A program made the translations under genes and the position numbers. Under the pieces are notes generated by a model that ran no database searches, was not told the origin of the DNA, and saw only the letters and a program-made list of their open reading frames with translations. Positions 51,209-60,950 of a stretch of 64,000 nt of DNA are shown piece by piece. Source of the DNA: Moryella indoligenes (GTDB taxonomy: Bacteria; Bacillota; Clostridia; Lachnospirales; Lachnospiraceae); assembly GCF_030812885.1 (NCBI RefSeq), contig NZ_JAUSTO010000004.1, positions 1-64,000 on the forward strand, written 5' to 3'. Positions within the stretch are counted from its first letter, which is position 1. Each line of letters begins with the position of its first letter.

Positions 51209-52822
51209 TTAGTTCAAATATTTTTTTAATGTTGCTCTCACGGCGCCCGGTCCTGCCAGCTCCTCCGCAAACAGCGCCTCGATCCGCTCACCGATTCCGG
51301 CGGCATAGAGATCGGAGCCGAAAATATTCGCATTGGAAAGAATCGGCCTCAGCTTATCTCCGACACTCTCCGGCTTTCCGAGCTCTATCCCCTTAAGCTG
51401 CTCCGTGAGCTCCGAAAGCATTGGATCCGGGGAGCGCTCAAAAGCTTGTCCTTCATCGTCCACGCCGATCAGATAGCGGAGCCAGCCCGCAATGGCCAAC
51501 GGGATCGCCTGAAGCCTGCCCGCGTCCCCATATCTCTCCACATAACTCCTGATCGTCTCACCGTAGCGTATCCCGACCTTCTGACTCGTATCCGTTGCGA
51601 TGCGCTGCGGCGTATCCGGCATAAACGGGTTCGGTATACGGACATGAATGACCTCATCCACAAAGCGTTCCGGTGACAGTATGCCGGGATCCGTCACCAC
51701 CGGCATTCCCTCCACCGGGCCTATTCTCCGCACCAGCTCCTTCAGTTCCCTGTCCTTCATCTCATCTGCGATCAGGGTGTAGCCCAGCACACAGCCATAG
51801 ACCGCCAGCGCCGTGTGCAGCGGATTCAGACAGGTCGTAACCTTCATCCGCTCTACCTTGTTTACTGTATCCCGATCCGTCATGTAGACGCCTGCCTGTT
51901 CAAACGCGGGGCGTCCGTTCGGGAACTTGTCCTCCACAACCAGATACTGCGGCCCCTCCGCATTCACAAAGGGGGCAATGTATGTGTTCTTTGAAGTAAT
52001 GACCGGAGTCATCCCCTCGATTCCGAGCCGCTCCAGCTCCTGCTCCACTGACTCCGCCGGACGGGGTGTGATCTTATCAATCATGGACCAGGGGAAGGCA
52101 ACCCGCGCCTCATCCTTCAGATAGTCCACAAAGCTCTGCGAAACAAAACCTTTTTGCTTCCAGCTCTCCGCCATGGTAAGCACAGCGCTCATGAGCTTCT
52201 CCCCGTTGTGGCTGCAGTTGTCCATGGAGACCACCGCAAGCGGATACTGCCCCGCCTGAAATCTCTCATACAGGAGCGCAGTGACGATCGCCATGGCACT
52301 CCCCGGCTTCTCCGGACCATGGTCAATATCCGCCTGCACAAAGGGGAAAAACTCCCCCGCCGCATTTTTCAGCGCATAGCCCTTCTCCGTGATAGTAAAG
52401 GAGCAGAGCTGCAGCTCCGGATTCCGGAAGATTGCTTTAAGGCGTCCCCAGCTCTCCGGATCCTGTGACCTTGCCCGTATAGCCTCCGTGAGCGAGCCGA
52501 TCACCTGCTTTTCCGTGCTGCCGTCCGCCTTCAGCGTGACGCCAAGCGCCAGATTGTCGTATGGATCATAGATCTTATCGACCACATCAAAATCAAAGCT
52601 CTCCACACAGGTGATGCCCTTCTTAGACGCTCCTTTTTCCAGGAGCTGATCTGCAATCCCGCCGATGAAGATGCGGAAAATATTCCCGATGCCAAAATGT
52701 ACCCACAGCGGAGACTTCTTTGTCTCCTCCGCCACCACACACAGGTCATAGGAGGGAAGCCGCACTCCGGCCGCCTCCCAGTCTGCTTTCTGTGTTCTTA
52801 AGGATTCAAGACTTAGCTTCAT
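51209..52822 (-). CDS. uxuB: D-mannonate oxidoreductase / fructuronate reductase
   Basis: This 537-residue member of the polyol (mannitol) dehydrogenase family interconverts D-fructuronate and D-mannonate with NADH. The N-terminal Rossmann-like VHFGIGNIFRIFIGG, SMDNCSHNGEKL and the VTTCLNPLHTALA motif (with catalytic lysine-asparagine-histidine surroundings) support it. The start at 52822 has GAGGAT upstream. It is directly downstream of uxuA, completing the hexuronate step. Confidence 0.93.
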   Translation of the reverse strand: MKLSLESLRTQKADWEAAGVRLPSYDLCVVAEETKKSPLWVHFGIGNIFRIFIGGIADQLLEKGASKKGITCVESFDFDVVDKIYDPYDNLALGVTLKADGSTEKQVIGSLTEAIRARSQDPESWGRLKAIFRNPELQLCSFTITEKGYALKNAAGEFFPFVQADIDHGPEKPGSAMAIVTALLYERFQAGQYPLAVVSMDNCSHNGEKLMSAVLTMAESWKQKGFVSQSFVDYLKDEARVAFPWSMIDKITPRPAESVEQELERLGIEGMTPVITSKNTYIAPFVNAEGPQYLVVEDKFPNGRPAFEQAGVYMTDRDTVNKVERMKVTTCLNPLHTALAVYGCVLGYTLIADEMKDRELKELVRRIGPVEGMPVVTDPGILSPERFVDEVIHVRIPNPFMPDTPQRIATDTSQKVGIRYGETIRSYVERYGDAGRLQAIPLAIAGWLRYLIGVDDEGQAFERSPDPMLSELTEQLKGIELGKPESVGDKLRPILSNANIFGSDLYAAGIGERIEALFAEELAGPGAVRATLKKYLN

Positions 52823-52881
52823 TGCATTATCCTCACTTTTCCAGATCGCGCCGTGCAATCCCGCCTCGCGTGATTCCGCGC

Positions 52882-53964
52882 TTACTGATGCTCATTCTCC
52901 CGCACGATTGCCTCCCAGAGACCGAGCAGATACTCCGCCCCCAGCGCTCTGTCATAGAGGCCATATCCCGGTCTCCCGACCTCGTCCCATATCATTCTGC
53001 CGTGATCCGGGCGAATATAGGTGTCCGGACAGGTATCATAGACTGCCTTCATAATGGCATACATATCCAGATCTCCGGACGCGGAATAGTGTGCCGCCTC
53101 GCGGAACTTATGATATCCCAGATACTTTACATTCCGCACATGCAGGCAGCCGATCCGGTTCATCTCACCAAAGTGACGGATTACCGCCGGAATATCATTC
53201 TCCGGATTCGAGCCCAGGGATCCGGTGCAGAGGCATACGGTATTACAGGGGGAATCATGGAGCGCAACGATTTTATCAAAGCCCTCCTGACTGTGCGCAA
53301 TGCGCGGCAGTCCAAAGATCGGCCATGCCGGATCGTCAGGATGGCAGGCCATCTTCACGCTGCACTCCTCGCAGGTCGGCATGATGCCATCCAGAAAATA
53401 CTTGTAGTTCTGGAGCAGAATCTCCGGGGTGATCTTCTCATACTGCTTCAGTGTCTTCTCAAGCTCCGCAAGGCGCTCCGGCTCCCAACCCGGAAGTGAA
53501 AATCCATTGGAGCTCTCCGCGGTCTTCCTCACGATTTCCAGCGGCGTCATGCTTCCGAGCTCCGCCTCATCAAAATAGAGGCTGTTCGAGCCATCCTCCG
53601 GAATCTCGCGGGCCAGATCTGTCCGCAGCCAGTCGAGCACCGGCATAAAGTTATAGATGATCACCTTTACACCGACCGCCGCAAGGTTTCGGATCGTCTC
53701 GCAGTAATTAGCAATATACTGATCCCGGGTCGGCAGCCCCATCTTGATGTCTTCGTGGACATTCACGGACTCAATCACCTCACACTCAAGTCCCGCCGCA
53801 TGGATCTCGTCTACGTATTTTCTGCACTCTTCAAGCGTCCAGACTTCTCCCGCCGCCTTATAATCCAGCAGACCCATGACACCGGACATACCGGCAATCT
53901 GCCTGATCTGCTTTAAGGAAACGTTGTCACTGTCTGCGCCGTACCAGCGAAATGTCATTTTCAT
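52882..53964 (-). CDS. uxuA: D-mannonate dehydratase
   Basis: This 360-residue TIM-barrel enzyme dehydrates D-mannonate to 2-keto-3-deoxygluconate. Segments such as MTFRWYGADSDNVSL, MACHPDDPAWPIFGLPR (metal ligands), LCTGSLGSNPENDIP and IRPDHGRMIWDE are diagnostic for UxuA. It is of usual length, slightly shorter than the E. coli enzyme. It shares a strand with uxuB. Confidence 0.96.
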   Translation of the reverse strand: MKMTFRWYGADSDNVSLKQIRQIAGMSGVMGLLDYKAAGEVWTLEECRKYVDEIHAAGLECEVIESVNVHEDIKMGLPTRDQYIANYCETIRNLAAVGVKVIIYNFMPVLDWLRTDLAREIPEDGSNSLYFDEAELGSMTPLEIVRKTAESSNGFSLPGWEPERLAELEKTLKQYEKITPEILLQNYKYFLDGIMPTCEECSVKMACHPDDPAWPIFGLPRIAHSQEGFDKIVALHDSPCNTVCLCTGSLGSNPENDIPAVIRHFGEMNRIGCLHVRNVKYLGYHKFREAAHYSASGDLDMYAIMKAVYDTCPDTYIRPDHGRMIWDEVGRPGYGLYDRALGAEYLLGLWEAIVRENEHQ

Positions 53965-54056
53965 AGCTTTTCAGCTCCTTATCTTAATTTTACCTCATCC
54001 GCTTCCTGTCTCACCCTTTTCCTGACAGTCGGCTCTCTCCCGAATTTTGGATGTCC

Positions 54057-55085
54057 TCAGTCCAGATCCTCAAAGGTCAGGGCTATTTTACGGATACTGG
54101 GGTCTCTGCTGTCAATAAAATCGAAGGCCTTCTGCGCGTCGGTCAGCTTGAAGGTATGAGACACTGCACCGTTCAGATCAATCTGTCCGGACTTTAAAAG
54201 CTCTATCGCCTCGCCAAATTTTCTATTCTGAAGGCGGGATCCCCGTACATCCAGCTCCTTCGAGGTGATCACAAACTGATTCACCACCGTATCTGCAACC
54301 GAAAAGCCCATCGTGACCACGCGGCCCGCATTGCCCGTGCACTTCAGCGCATTCATCAGAGAATCCTTTGTGCAGGCAGCGTCGATCGTCACGGTCGCTC
54401 CATAGCCATCCGTGTACTCTCTGACCTTTGCCTCCAGATCCTCCCTCGCGATATTCACCTTCCACCGTGCGCCGCGCTCCAGCGCCTCATCAAGCTTCTC
54501 CTCTACGACATCCGCCACTATGATATTTTTGCAGTGCAGACGCGCAATTTTTAAGATAGAGGAGCCCAGCGCTCCGACACCGATCAGCAGCAGCGTATCC
54601 TCCTCGGAAAGCTCTGCTCTGGAGCAGCTCTGAATGGCAATCGTGGTCGGTTCGATCATGATGGCATCCGTGTCCGAGATGCTGTCGGGCAGCAGATAGC
54701 ACTTATCCTCCGGAACTGCAATCCACTGGCGATAGCCGCCGTCAATATGCACGCCGCGTACCTTCAGGTTTCCGCACACATTCGGACGTCCCTTGCGGCA
54801 GGCGTAGCAGTGCCCGCAGGCGGTCACCTGATCCACAATCACACGGTCTCCCTTATGCACCGCAGTCACGCCCGCGCCGGTCTCCTCCACCATACCTACG
54901 ATCTCATGACCGATGATGCGCGGATAGGTCGCTGCCGCGTTGGTTCCGTGATATATCCCGACGTCAGAGCCGCAGATCCCGGCGGCGGTCATGCGTATCA
55001 GAACATTATTCTCCCCGTCCAGTACCGGCTTTGTCTCGTCAACAACCCTAAGCTCACCCGGCCGCATAATTCTGACTGCCTTCAT
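54057..55085 (-). CDS. Zinc-dependent sugar (acid) dehydrogenase
   Basis: This 342-residue medium-chain dehydrogenase has the catalytic zinc site GICGSDVG (cysteine) with GHEIVG, the structural zinc loop CGHCYACRKGRPNVC, and the Rossmann glycine motif IGVGALGSSILK. Relatives act on L-idonate, galactonate or similar sugar acids. It overlaps the gntR end by 32 bases and continues the hexuronate gene set; the exact substrate is not readable. Confidence 0.9.
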   Translation of the reverse strand: MKAVRIMRPGELRVVDETKPVLDGENNVLIRMTAAGICGSDVGIYHGTNAAATYPRIIGHEIVGMVEETGAGVTAVHKGDRVIVDQVTACGHCYACRKGRPNVCGNLKVRGVHIDGGYRQWIAVPEDKCYLLPDSISDTDAIMIEPTTIAIQSCSRAELSEEDTLLLIGVGALGSSILKIARLHCKNIIVADVVEEKLDEALERGARWKVNIAREDLEAKVREYTDGYGATVTIDAACTKDSLMNALKCTGNAGRVVTMGFSVADTVVNQFVITSKELDVRGSRLQNRKFGEAIELLKSGQIDLNGAVSHTFKLTDAQKAFDFIDSRDPSIRKIALTFEDLD

Positions 55086-55782
55086 GCCCCATTCCTTCTT
55101 TCTTAAAATAGTGCGGATATTCCGCTCTCAGTCTCCGTTCATTCACAAGCCATCGATCCAGATGCTGCTCCATCAGCCGGCAGGCCTCCGCCGGATTTCT
55201 CTCCCTGACGGCGCATATCATACTGGAATGATCCCGGATCGAATCCAGATAGGTGTCATAAAAGGATTCCAGCACCCGCACTCTGTCGTAGTGAATCATC
55301 GGCCCTCTGGTGCTACGATAGACATAATCAAAGCCTGCCAGCTCATAAAACTTCCTGTGCAGCTGATTATCTACCTCCACGGCCTGCTGCATCTTCTTCT
55401 GTCTGTGATAGAAATGCTGGAGTGCAACATTTTCCTCCATCCAGAGTATATCCTCCTCGCAGGCAATATCACAGCAGCGCCGTATCATCTCCTTTTCCAG
55501 CACCATGCGCATGAGGCGCACATTGCGGATAATGTTGATGTCGATCAGCGCTACCTTCATGCCGCGCTGCGGATATATCTCGATGATCTCCGACTCGCCC
55601 TTCAGCTGATTGATCGCCTCGCGCACCGGCGTGCGGCTGATACCGAGCTGCGCCGCAATATTGGTGTCGTTCAGCGTGCAGCCCGGCTCCAGATTCAGGT
55701 TCGCGATATTCTCCCGCAGCATGGAATAGGCGTATTCTCTGGCGGTTTCTCCCTCTCGTCTCGGCTCACAAATTAAATTCAT
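55054..55782 (-). CDS. GntR/FadR-type regulator of the hexuronate locus
   Basis: This 242-residue regulator has an N-terminal winged helix (LNDTNIAAQLGISRTPVREAINQLKGE) and a C-terminal all-helical FCD ligand domain (about residues 85-220; metal-site histidines such as in DNQLHRKFYELAG and in the DHSSMICAVRERNP segment). Members repress sugar acid genes until the acid binds. The TGATATA dyads at 58939 and 60951 are the best candidate operators. Confidence 0.9.
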   Translation of the reverse strand: MNLICEPRREGETAREYAYSMLRENIANLNLEPGCTLNDTNIAAQLGISRTPVREAINQLKGESEIIEIYPQRGMKVALIDINIIRNVRLMRMVLEKEMIRRCCDIACEEDILWMEENVALQHFYHRQKKMQQAVEVDNQLHRKFYELAGFDYVYRSTRGPMIHYDRVRVLESFYDTYLDSIRDHSSMICAVRERNPAEACRLMEQHLDRWLVNERRLRAEYPHYFKKEGMGHEGSQNYAAG

Positions 55783-55845
55783 TTTTCTGTCTTTCTAAAA
55801 CAAAATTATAATCTGATATCACTGTGAGAACGCTTCGCTCTCCGC

Positions 55846-57138
55846 TCAGTGCCCGCCCATAATCAGATTCGCAACTCCGATGGAAATTGCCGGAACATAG
55901 GTGACCAGCGCCAGTACTGTGAAATTGGATATCAGGAAGGGCACGAGCGCCTTCACATTCTCTGACAGCTTATTTCCTCCTATCGCAGTCGCCGCAAAGA
56001 GACACACCCCGACCGGAGGCGTGCAGAGACCAAGCACCAGGTTCATGACCACAATGAGACCAAACTGCACCGGATCCACACCCACAGAGGTTGCCACCTG
56101 CAGAAGCACCGGGAACAGAATGAGCAGCGCCGCGATCGTCTCCATAAACATTCCGACAAATACCAGGAAGAGATTGATCAGCAGCAGAATCAGGAACTTA
56201 TTGGTCGTAATTCTCAGGAGGCCGTCCGCGATCATATTCGGAATGCGTTCCTTCGTCAGAATGTACGCAAACACATTTGCAAAGGCCACCAGCCCCATAA
56301 TTGCTGCCGCACTCGAGAGAGTCTGCTTCAGGCAGGCATAGAAGCTCTTCAGATTCAGCTTTTTATAGATAAAGAAGCTGACGATGGTTCCGTATGCCAC
56401 ACACACAATCGAGGCTTCGGTCGGCGTCATCACTCCACCCATAATACCAAAGAGGATGATAAAGGTCATGAGTATCGCCCAGAAAGCTTCTCTTCCAGAC
56501 TTTATAATCTCCTGCATCGATGCTCTCCGGTCGCGCTTCGGATAGTTGTGCTTCTTTGACTCATACCAGCACACAAAGCACATGCCGCCGCCCATCAGTA
56601 TGCCCGGAACAATGCCGGCCATGAACATTCTGGAGACAGAGAGTCCGGTCATGGTGGCCGCAATAATCATGGGAACAGAGGGCGGGATGATGGGCCCCAT
56701 GCAGGAGCTCGCCGCCGTTACTGCCACGGAGAACGGCACGTCATAGCCCTGATTGACCATCATCGGGATCTCGATTCCGCCGAGCGCCACTGTGTCCGCG
56801 AGCGCAGTTCCCGAAATACCTGCGAATACCATGGAGGCCAGCACATTCGCATAGGCAAGACCGCCGCGCAGGTGCCCCACACAGGTCTCAGCAAAATCCA
56901 GCAGCTTATCGGAGATGCCGCCTTGGTTCATCAGGTTCCCGGCAAGCGTGAAGCCCGGAATGCAGAGCAGCGTGAAAGAATCCATGCCCGCAAAGAATTT
57001 CTGCGCGAACATATTGATCGGCATGCCCGCTCCGATAAAGTAAATGCAGGAAGCCACGCCAAGGCTGAATGCGACCGGAATACCGATGGCAAGACAGATC
57101 ACAAAGGATATAAACAGCACCGATACCATATCAGCCAA
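55846..57138 (-). CDS. TRAP transporter large permease (DctM)
   Basis: This 430-residue membrane protein has about twelve hydrophobic segments and DctM signature segments such as FAGISGTALADTVALGGIEIPMM and GPIIPPSVPMIIAATMTGLSV. It forms the Na+-driven channel for a carboxylate sugar. It overlaps dctQ by eight bases. Confidence 0.95.
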   Translation of the reverse strand: MADMVSVLFISFVICLAIGIPVAFSLGVASCIYFIGAGMPINMFAQKFFAGMDSFTLLCIPGFTLAGNLMNQGGISDKLLDFAETCVGHLRGGLAYANVLASMVFAGISGTALADTVALGGIEIPMMVNQGYDVPFSVAVTAASSCMGPIIPPSVPMIIAATMTGLSVSRMFMAGIVPGILMGGGMCFVCWYESKKHNYPKRDRRASMQEIIKSGREAFWAILMTFIILFGIMGGVMTPTEASIVCVAYGTIVSFFIYKKLNLKSFYACLKQTLSSAAAIMGLVAFANVFAYILTKERIPNMIADGLLRITTNKFLILLLINLFLVFVGMFMETIAALLILFPVLLQVATSVGVDPVQFGLIVVMNLVLGLCTPPVGVCLFAATAIGGNKLSENVKALVPFLISNFTVLALVTYVPAISIGVANLIMGGH

Positions 57139-57643
57139 CCTCCTTATTGAAGTCGCGGAACATCTGGATGAGCCGCATCACAAGACTGATGCTCAGGAAG
57201 GAAAAGAGCAGAATCTGAGAGAAGTAAATATACTGCATCGGAATCTGCATTGCAGTAGAGACCATACGAAACTTGATAAAGCAGAAGGTCGGTTCCGCCT
57301 TTATCAGAATATAGACGCTGACTGCCAGCATCACTGCCGTACAGAAGATGCGGATCAGTTTGTTGGTTCTGTGCTGTCCCTTGACCTCCAGCATATCCTT
57401 CAAAAATTCAACAAAGACAAACTCATCCCTCAGTACCGCAACCCCGCAGCCGAAGGCCACCATGTAAATGAAGGTATAGCGCGCCGCCTCCTCCGTCCAG
57501 GAAGGTGCGGAGGGCAGAAAGTTTCGGCTGATGATCTGAATCAGCACACAGGCGCAGAAGGACAGATAAAACAGACAGCCAAAGGCGCACAAAACCTCCG
57601 TGTAGCCCTTCACCAGCTTGTCGAAGCCGCTTTCGCTCTTCAT
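57131..57643 (-). CDS. TRAP transporter small permease (DctQ)
   Basis: This 170-residue protein with four hydrophobic segments is the small subunit; SWTEEAARYTFIYMVAFGCGVAV (about residues 48-70) is the typical DctQ motif. GAGGGG precedes the ATG. Confidence 0.93.
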   Translation of the reverse strand: MKSESGFDKLVKGYTEVLCAFGCLFYLSFCACVLIQIISRNFLPSAPSWTEEAARYTFIYMVAFGCGVAVLRDEFVFVEFLKDMLEVKGQHRTNKLIRIFCTAVMLAVSVYILIKAEPTFCFIKFRMVSTAMQIPMQYIYFSQILLFSFLSISLVMRLIQMFRDFNKEVG

Positions 57644-57665
57644 AATATTCCCCTCTCTTTCAAAA

Positions 57666-57693
57666 CCGGCGGCTGAATTTGCTCAGCCGCCGG
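57666..57693 (-). terminator. Attenuator-like terminator between dctP and dctQ
   Basis: On the minus strand CCGGCGGCTGA and TCAGCCGCCGG form a perfect 11-base stem with a six-base loop, followed by TTTTG. Partial readthrough would give more binding protein than permease, a common arrangement. Confidence 0.8.
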
Positions 57694-57809
57694 GATCTCT
57701 CTCAAGTCGATGCGCAATACAACTGACCTGTATTTCTCAAATCTCTTGATTACGGTGTCAAAAGCTCTGAGATCGCACAGCGCATAACCGGCTTCTGACA
57801 CTCAGATCA

Positions 57810-58907
57810 TTACTTGCTCGGATTTGCAGCCTCGATCTCGTCATACAGCTGCTTCTGGCTCTCGGTCAGGATCGGAAGCACTCCGGCGATCATCTTGTCC
57901 GCGAACTCCTGCTGATCAACATCGATGAAGGTCATGCCCTCCTCCTGGAGCTGCTTCTCAAACTTCTTCTCATTCTCAAGGAATATCTCGTGCTCACATG
58001 CCTGCGCATGCTTTCCTGCGTCCAGAACGACCTGCTGGAGCTCTGCCGGAAGTGCATCAAACTGTGCCTTGCCCATCGCGATATAAACCCATGCACGAAG
58101 GTGTGCGGTCTTTACGAGATACTTCTGAACCTCATAGAAAGACTGGTTCTGAATCATGGCGAAGGGATTCTCCTGTGCCTCGATGGTGCCGGACTGAAGA
58201 GAGGTAAATACCTCGGACAGCGCCATCGGTGTCGGCTTTGCGCCGAGCGCCTCGAATGCCGCAACCGTCATCGGAGACTGCGGGGTGCGGATCAGAAGGT
58301 TCTGGCAGTCCGCCGTGCTCTTGATCTCCTTATTGGAGGTGATGTAGCGGGGTCCTCTGGTGAAGTAACCGAGCACCTTCATGCCGGCCTCCTCCATCAT
58401 GCCTTCAAGCTTCTTGCCGACCTCGCCCTCAAGCACCGCGGTCATGTGCTCGTCGGACTGAATCAGATACGGCATACCGATCATGCCGAGATCCGGAGAG
58501 TAGGTCTGCATGGACTCGCCTGTGTAGGTGATATCACAGCCGCCCTGCTGCAGGATGGACTGGATCATATCGATCTCGGAGCCAAGCTGAGAGTTCGGAT
58601 ATACCTCAACCTTGATCTGACCGTTGGAATTCTTCTCGACCTGCTCCTTGAAATCGAGAGCCGCCAGATGCCAGGAATCATTTTCGGCATTGATGTGACC
58701 GATTGAGATTGTGTAAGCTGCGTTGCTGGTGTCTACTGCGTCCGCAGCAGCCGCACTCTCCTCTGCCTTGCTCTCCGCTGCCTCAGCGGGTGCTGCCGTC
58801 TCAGCGGACGCCGCTGCTGTTGTGGCGGCTGTTCCCGAACCTCCGCAGGCCGCAAGAGTTGCTGCCATCGCTGCACTGAGTACCATTGCTGCAATTCTTT
58901 TTTTCAT
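57810..58907 (-). CDS. TRAP transporter substrate-binding lipoprotein (DctP)
   Basis: This 365-residue protein has a lipoprotein signal ending in LAAC, an alanine/glutamate-rich linker, and a DctP fold; YTISIGHINAENDSWHLAALDFKEQVE, VYPNSQLGSEIDMIQ and LIRTPQSPMTVAAFEALGA (with the carboxylate-binding arginine) are diagnostic. Start ATG 58907 has AGGAG upstream. Given the uxu genes, the ligand is probably a hexuronate or related sugar acid. Confidence 0.93.
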   Translation of the reverse strand: MKKRIAAMVLSAAMAATLAACGGSGTAATTAAASAETAAPAEAAESKAEESAAAADAVDTSNAAYTISIGHINAENDSWHLAALDFKEQVEKNSNGQIKVEVYPNSQLGSEIDMIQSILQQGGCDITYTGESMQTYSPDLGMIGMPYLIQSDEHMTAVLEGEVGKKLEGMMEEAGMKVLGYFTRGPRYITSNKEIKSTADCQNLLIRTPQSPMTVAAFEALGAKPTPMALSEVFTSLQSGTIEAQENPFAMIQNQSFYEVQKYLVKTAHLRAWVYIAMGKAQFDALPAELQQVVLDAGKHAQACEHEIFLENEKKFEKQLQEEGMTFIDVDQQEFADKMIAGVLPILTESQKQLYDEIEAANPSK

Positions 58908-58938
58908 AGCGTTTCTCCTTTTTCTCCCTTGTGAAAAT

Positions 58939-58993
58939 TGATATACTAATATATCACTCAGGAGTATAATACCATGTATATCTTGCTTGTCAA
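58939..58993 (-). promoter_or_regulatory. dctP promoter with a dyad operator
   Basis: On the minus strand TTGACA (58988-58993), a 16-base spacer and TATTAT (58966-58971) precede the dyad TGATATACTAATATATCA (58939-58956, written on the plus strand; seven-base arms around CTAA) that overlaps the expected start of transcription. A repressor there would block initiation; the GntR protein of the locus is the natural candidate. Confidence 0.7.
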
Positions 58994-59069
58994 TAAGAAA
59001 GCCTGTCATTCCGCTCAATTTTTTGAGTTTTATTCGGAAGTATCTTGTTTGTTTTTTAACATTATCCTC

Positions 59070-59813
59070 TTATCTCTGCTTTTTCACTCTGACCACCAGC
59101 CTATTTAGCTGTGCTGCAACCGCCTGCGGATCAAGCCCTGTCTTCTCCTCACTGACCTTCTCCCGCAGCAGCTCCACAAGCTGCTGCCGCGTCATAACCT
59201 CACGTGCACTGTCGGCTCCGATCGCAAGCACCGCACTCCGGTTCGTAAAAACAGCCAGAATCTCAAGCCCGACCTCCGTCATCCCCTGTGCGTTCATCGC
59301 CTTTCTCAGCAGCTGATACTGCTTCCTGTTCAGCACCCTTGGGTTGGGAATCTCGATATCTGCTCCGTTCATGTGCTGATTCCAGCTCTCACCCTGCCGC
59401 CCTGCGGTGATGGTTCCCGCAAAGCCAAAGCAGTTGATCCCGATCACCTCAGAGCGCGTGACCAGAAGCGCCAGCAGCGTCGTGCTCTCCCCATCCACCG
59501 GCACAGTACCTGGATAGACCAGCGTCAGCCCGTTCCTTCTTGAAAAGGTGAGCAGGGTAGATAACAGCTCCATCATCTCCCCCTTACCGCCATTTTTCAG
59601 ATGCGGCTCCGGCCGCTCCTTCCCTGAGCGTATCCGTCGCTCCTCCGCCGCAGCGCGATCCCGCTTCCCCGTCCCGGAAAAGAGTGCGGAAAAGAGATCC
59701 TCCCAGCTCCAGCCATGCCTCCGCATCAGCATGGGCAGAATAAAAATAAGCAACAGAGCCAGAATCAGCGGCAGTATCTGTTCATACTGAAGCCCTGCGT
59801 ATCTCTGTTCCAT
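59070..59813 (-). CDS. Membrane-anchored NERD-like protein of unknown function
   Basis: This 247-residue protein has one N-terminal membrane helix (about residues 10-30, ILPLILALLLIFILPMLM), a basic linker, and a domain resembling NERD: LLALLVTRSEVIGINCFGFAGTITAGRQGESW, then NPRVLNRKQYQLLRKAMNAQGM. In NERD nuclease-like domains the segment after the second strand usually carries an E-x-K; here it reads I-N-C, so nuclease activity is doubtful. ATG 59813 has GGAGG upstream. It lies between the distal dehydrogenase and dctP, without an obvious link to sugar acids. Confidence 0.5.
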   Translation of the reverse strand: MEQRYAGLQYEQILPLILALLLIFILPMLMRRHGWSWEDLFSALFSGTGKRDRAAAEERRIRSGKERPEPHLKNGGKGEMMELLSTLLTFSRRNGLTLVYPGTVPVDGESTTLLALLVTRSEVIGINCFGFAGTITAGRQGESWNQHMNGADIEIPNPRVLNRKQYQLLRKAMNAQGMTEVGLEILAVFTNRSAVLAIGADSAREVMTRQQLVELLREKVSEEKTGLDPQAVAAQLNRLVVRVKKQR

Positions 59814-59850
59814 CAACACCTCCCATATCACCTGCGCCACTCCGGCCTCA

Positions 59851-60870
59851 TCAGTCTGTCAGCACAACGACCTTCATATAATTGCCCGGGTGCTTCTCTA
59901 TATCAATAATAGTCTCCGGCGCCTCCGCCAGTGAAACCGTCTTCGTCAGTAGACGTGTCATGTCCACGCGCTTTTCGTGAATCAGCTTCAGTGCCTCCTC
60001 AAACTCTCCCGCACTGGTTCTGGCTCCCCGGATATCAATCTCTTTTTTGGTAATCATATCTGTCGGGATGGCGGTCTCCTGCTTCGGCCATCCGGTCAGG
60101 GTGATGCGTCCCGCGTGACTCACATAGTCCAAAGCAGCACGTATCGCCGGGTTGGCCCCGCTGCACTCCATCACCTGCTGCGCCATCACTCCGCCTGTGA
60201 TCCTGCGGATCTCCTCCGTCGGATCGCAGTCCGCGGAGTTGATCGTATATTCAATTCCCAGCTCCTTCGCGAAGTCCAGCCTCTCCTGCACGAGATCCAG
60301 AAGAATCGCGTGCGCGCCGTAGGCCTGTGCCACCAGCGCCGCCGCAAGCCCGATCGGCCCCGCACCGATCACCGCGCAGTACTCTCCGGCCTTCAGACCG
60401 CCCCTGTGAATTCCATGCAGAGAGATGGTGAGCGGCTCCGCCATTGCGGCCTCTGTCCAGCTCATTCCCTCCGGAATCGGGATCAGCATATCTGCCGGAT
60501 GGCAGTAATACTCCGCCATGCCTCCGTCCACATGCACCCCGAGCACATGAAGCTCCGTGCAGCAATTTGTCCTGCCGATGGAACAGGGGTAGCAGTGACC
60601 ACAGTACAGATAGGGGTCTATCACAACCCGATCCCCCGGCTTCAGCCCCCGTGCATTGTGCTCCGGGATCGAGACGATCTCTCCCGCAAGCTCATGGCCG
60701 ATGATTCTCGGATAACTTACCAGCCCGTTCGTGCCCCGAAACGCACCGATATCACTCCCACATATGCCCGCCGCATGAATCCGGATGAGCGCCTCGCCCT
60801 CCCCCGGCTTTGGCATCGGCAGCTCCACACAGCTAACTTCCCACGGCTTCTCCAGCTTGATTGCTTTCAT
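59851..60870 (-). CDS. Zinc-dependent sugar acid dehydrogenase (second)
   Basis: This 339-residue medium-chain dehydrogenase is a clear paralogue of the one at 54057: catalytic site GICGSDIGAFRGTNGLVSYPRIIGHELAG, structural zinc loop CGHCYPCSIGRTNC, and glycine motif IGAGPIGLAAAL. The start is at MKAIKLEKPWEVS. A dyad operator like that of dctP lies 80 bases upstream. The two dehydrogenases probably act on different sugar acids, for example galactonate/idonate-type epimers, but the substrate is inferred from context only. Confidence 0.9.
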   Translation of the reverse strand: MKAIKLEKPWEVSCVELPMPKPGEGEALIRIHAAGICGSDIGAFRGTNGLVSYPRIIGHELAGEIVSIPEHNARGLKPGDRVVIDPYLYCGHCYPCSIGRTNCCTELHVLGVHVDGGMAEYYCHPADMLIPIPEGMSWTEAAMAEPLTISLHGIHRGGLKAGEYCAVIGAGPIGLAAALVAQAYGAHAILLDLVQERLDFAKELGIEYTINSADCDPTEEIRRITGGVMAQQVMECSGANPAIRAALDYVSHAGRITLTGWPKQETAIPTDMITKKEIDIRGARTSAGEFEEALKLIHEKRVDMTRLLTKTVSLAEAPETIIDIEKHPGNYMKVVVLTD

Positions 60871-60950
60871 TTTCCTCTCCTTTTCCCTTCTCAGCCCCTC
60901 TGCGCCTTGCAGCCTCAGAGCTGTCTCTGACAGTGTCTCATGCTTTTTAC

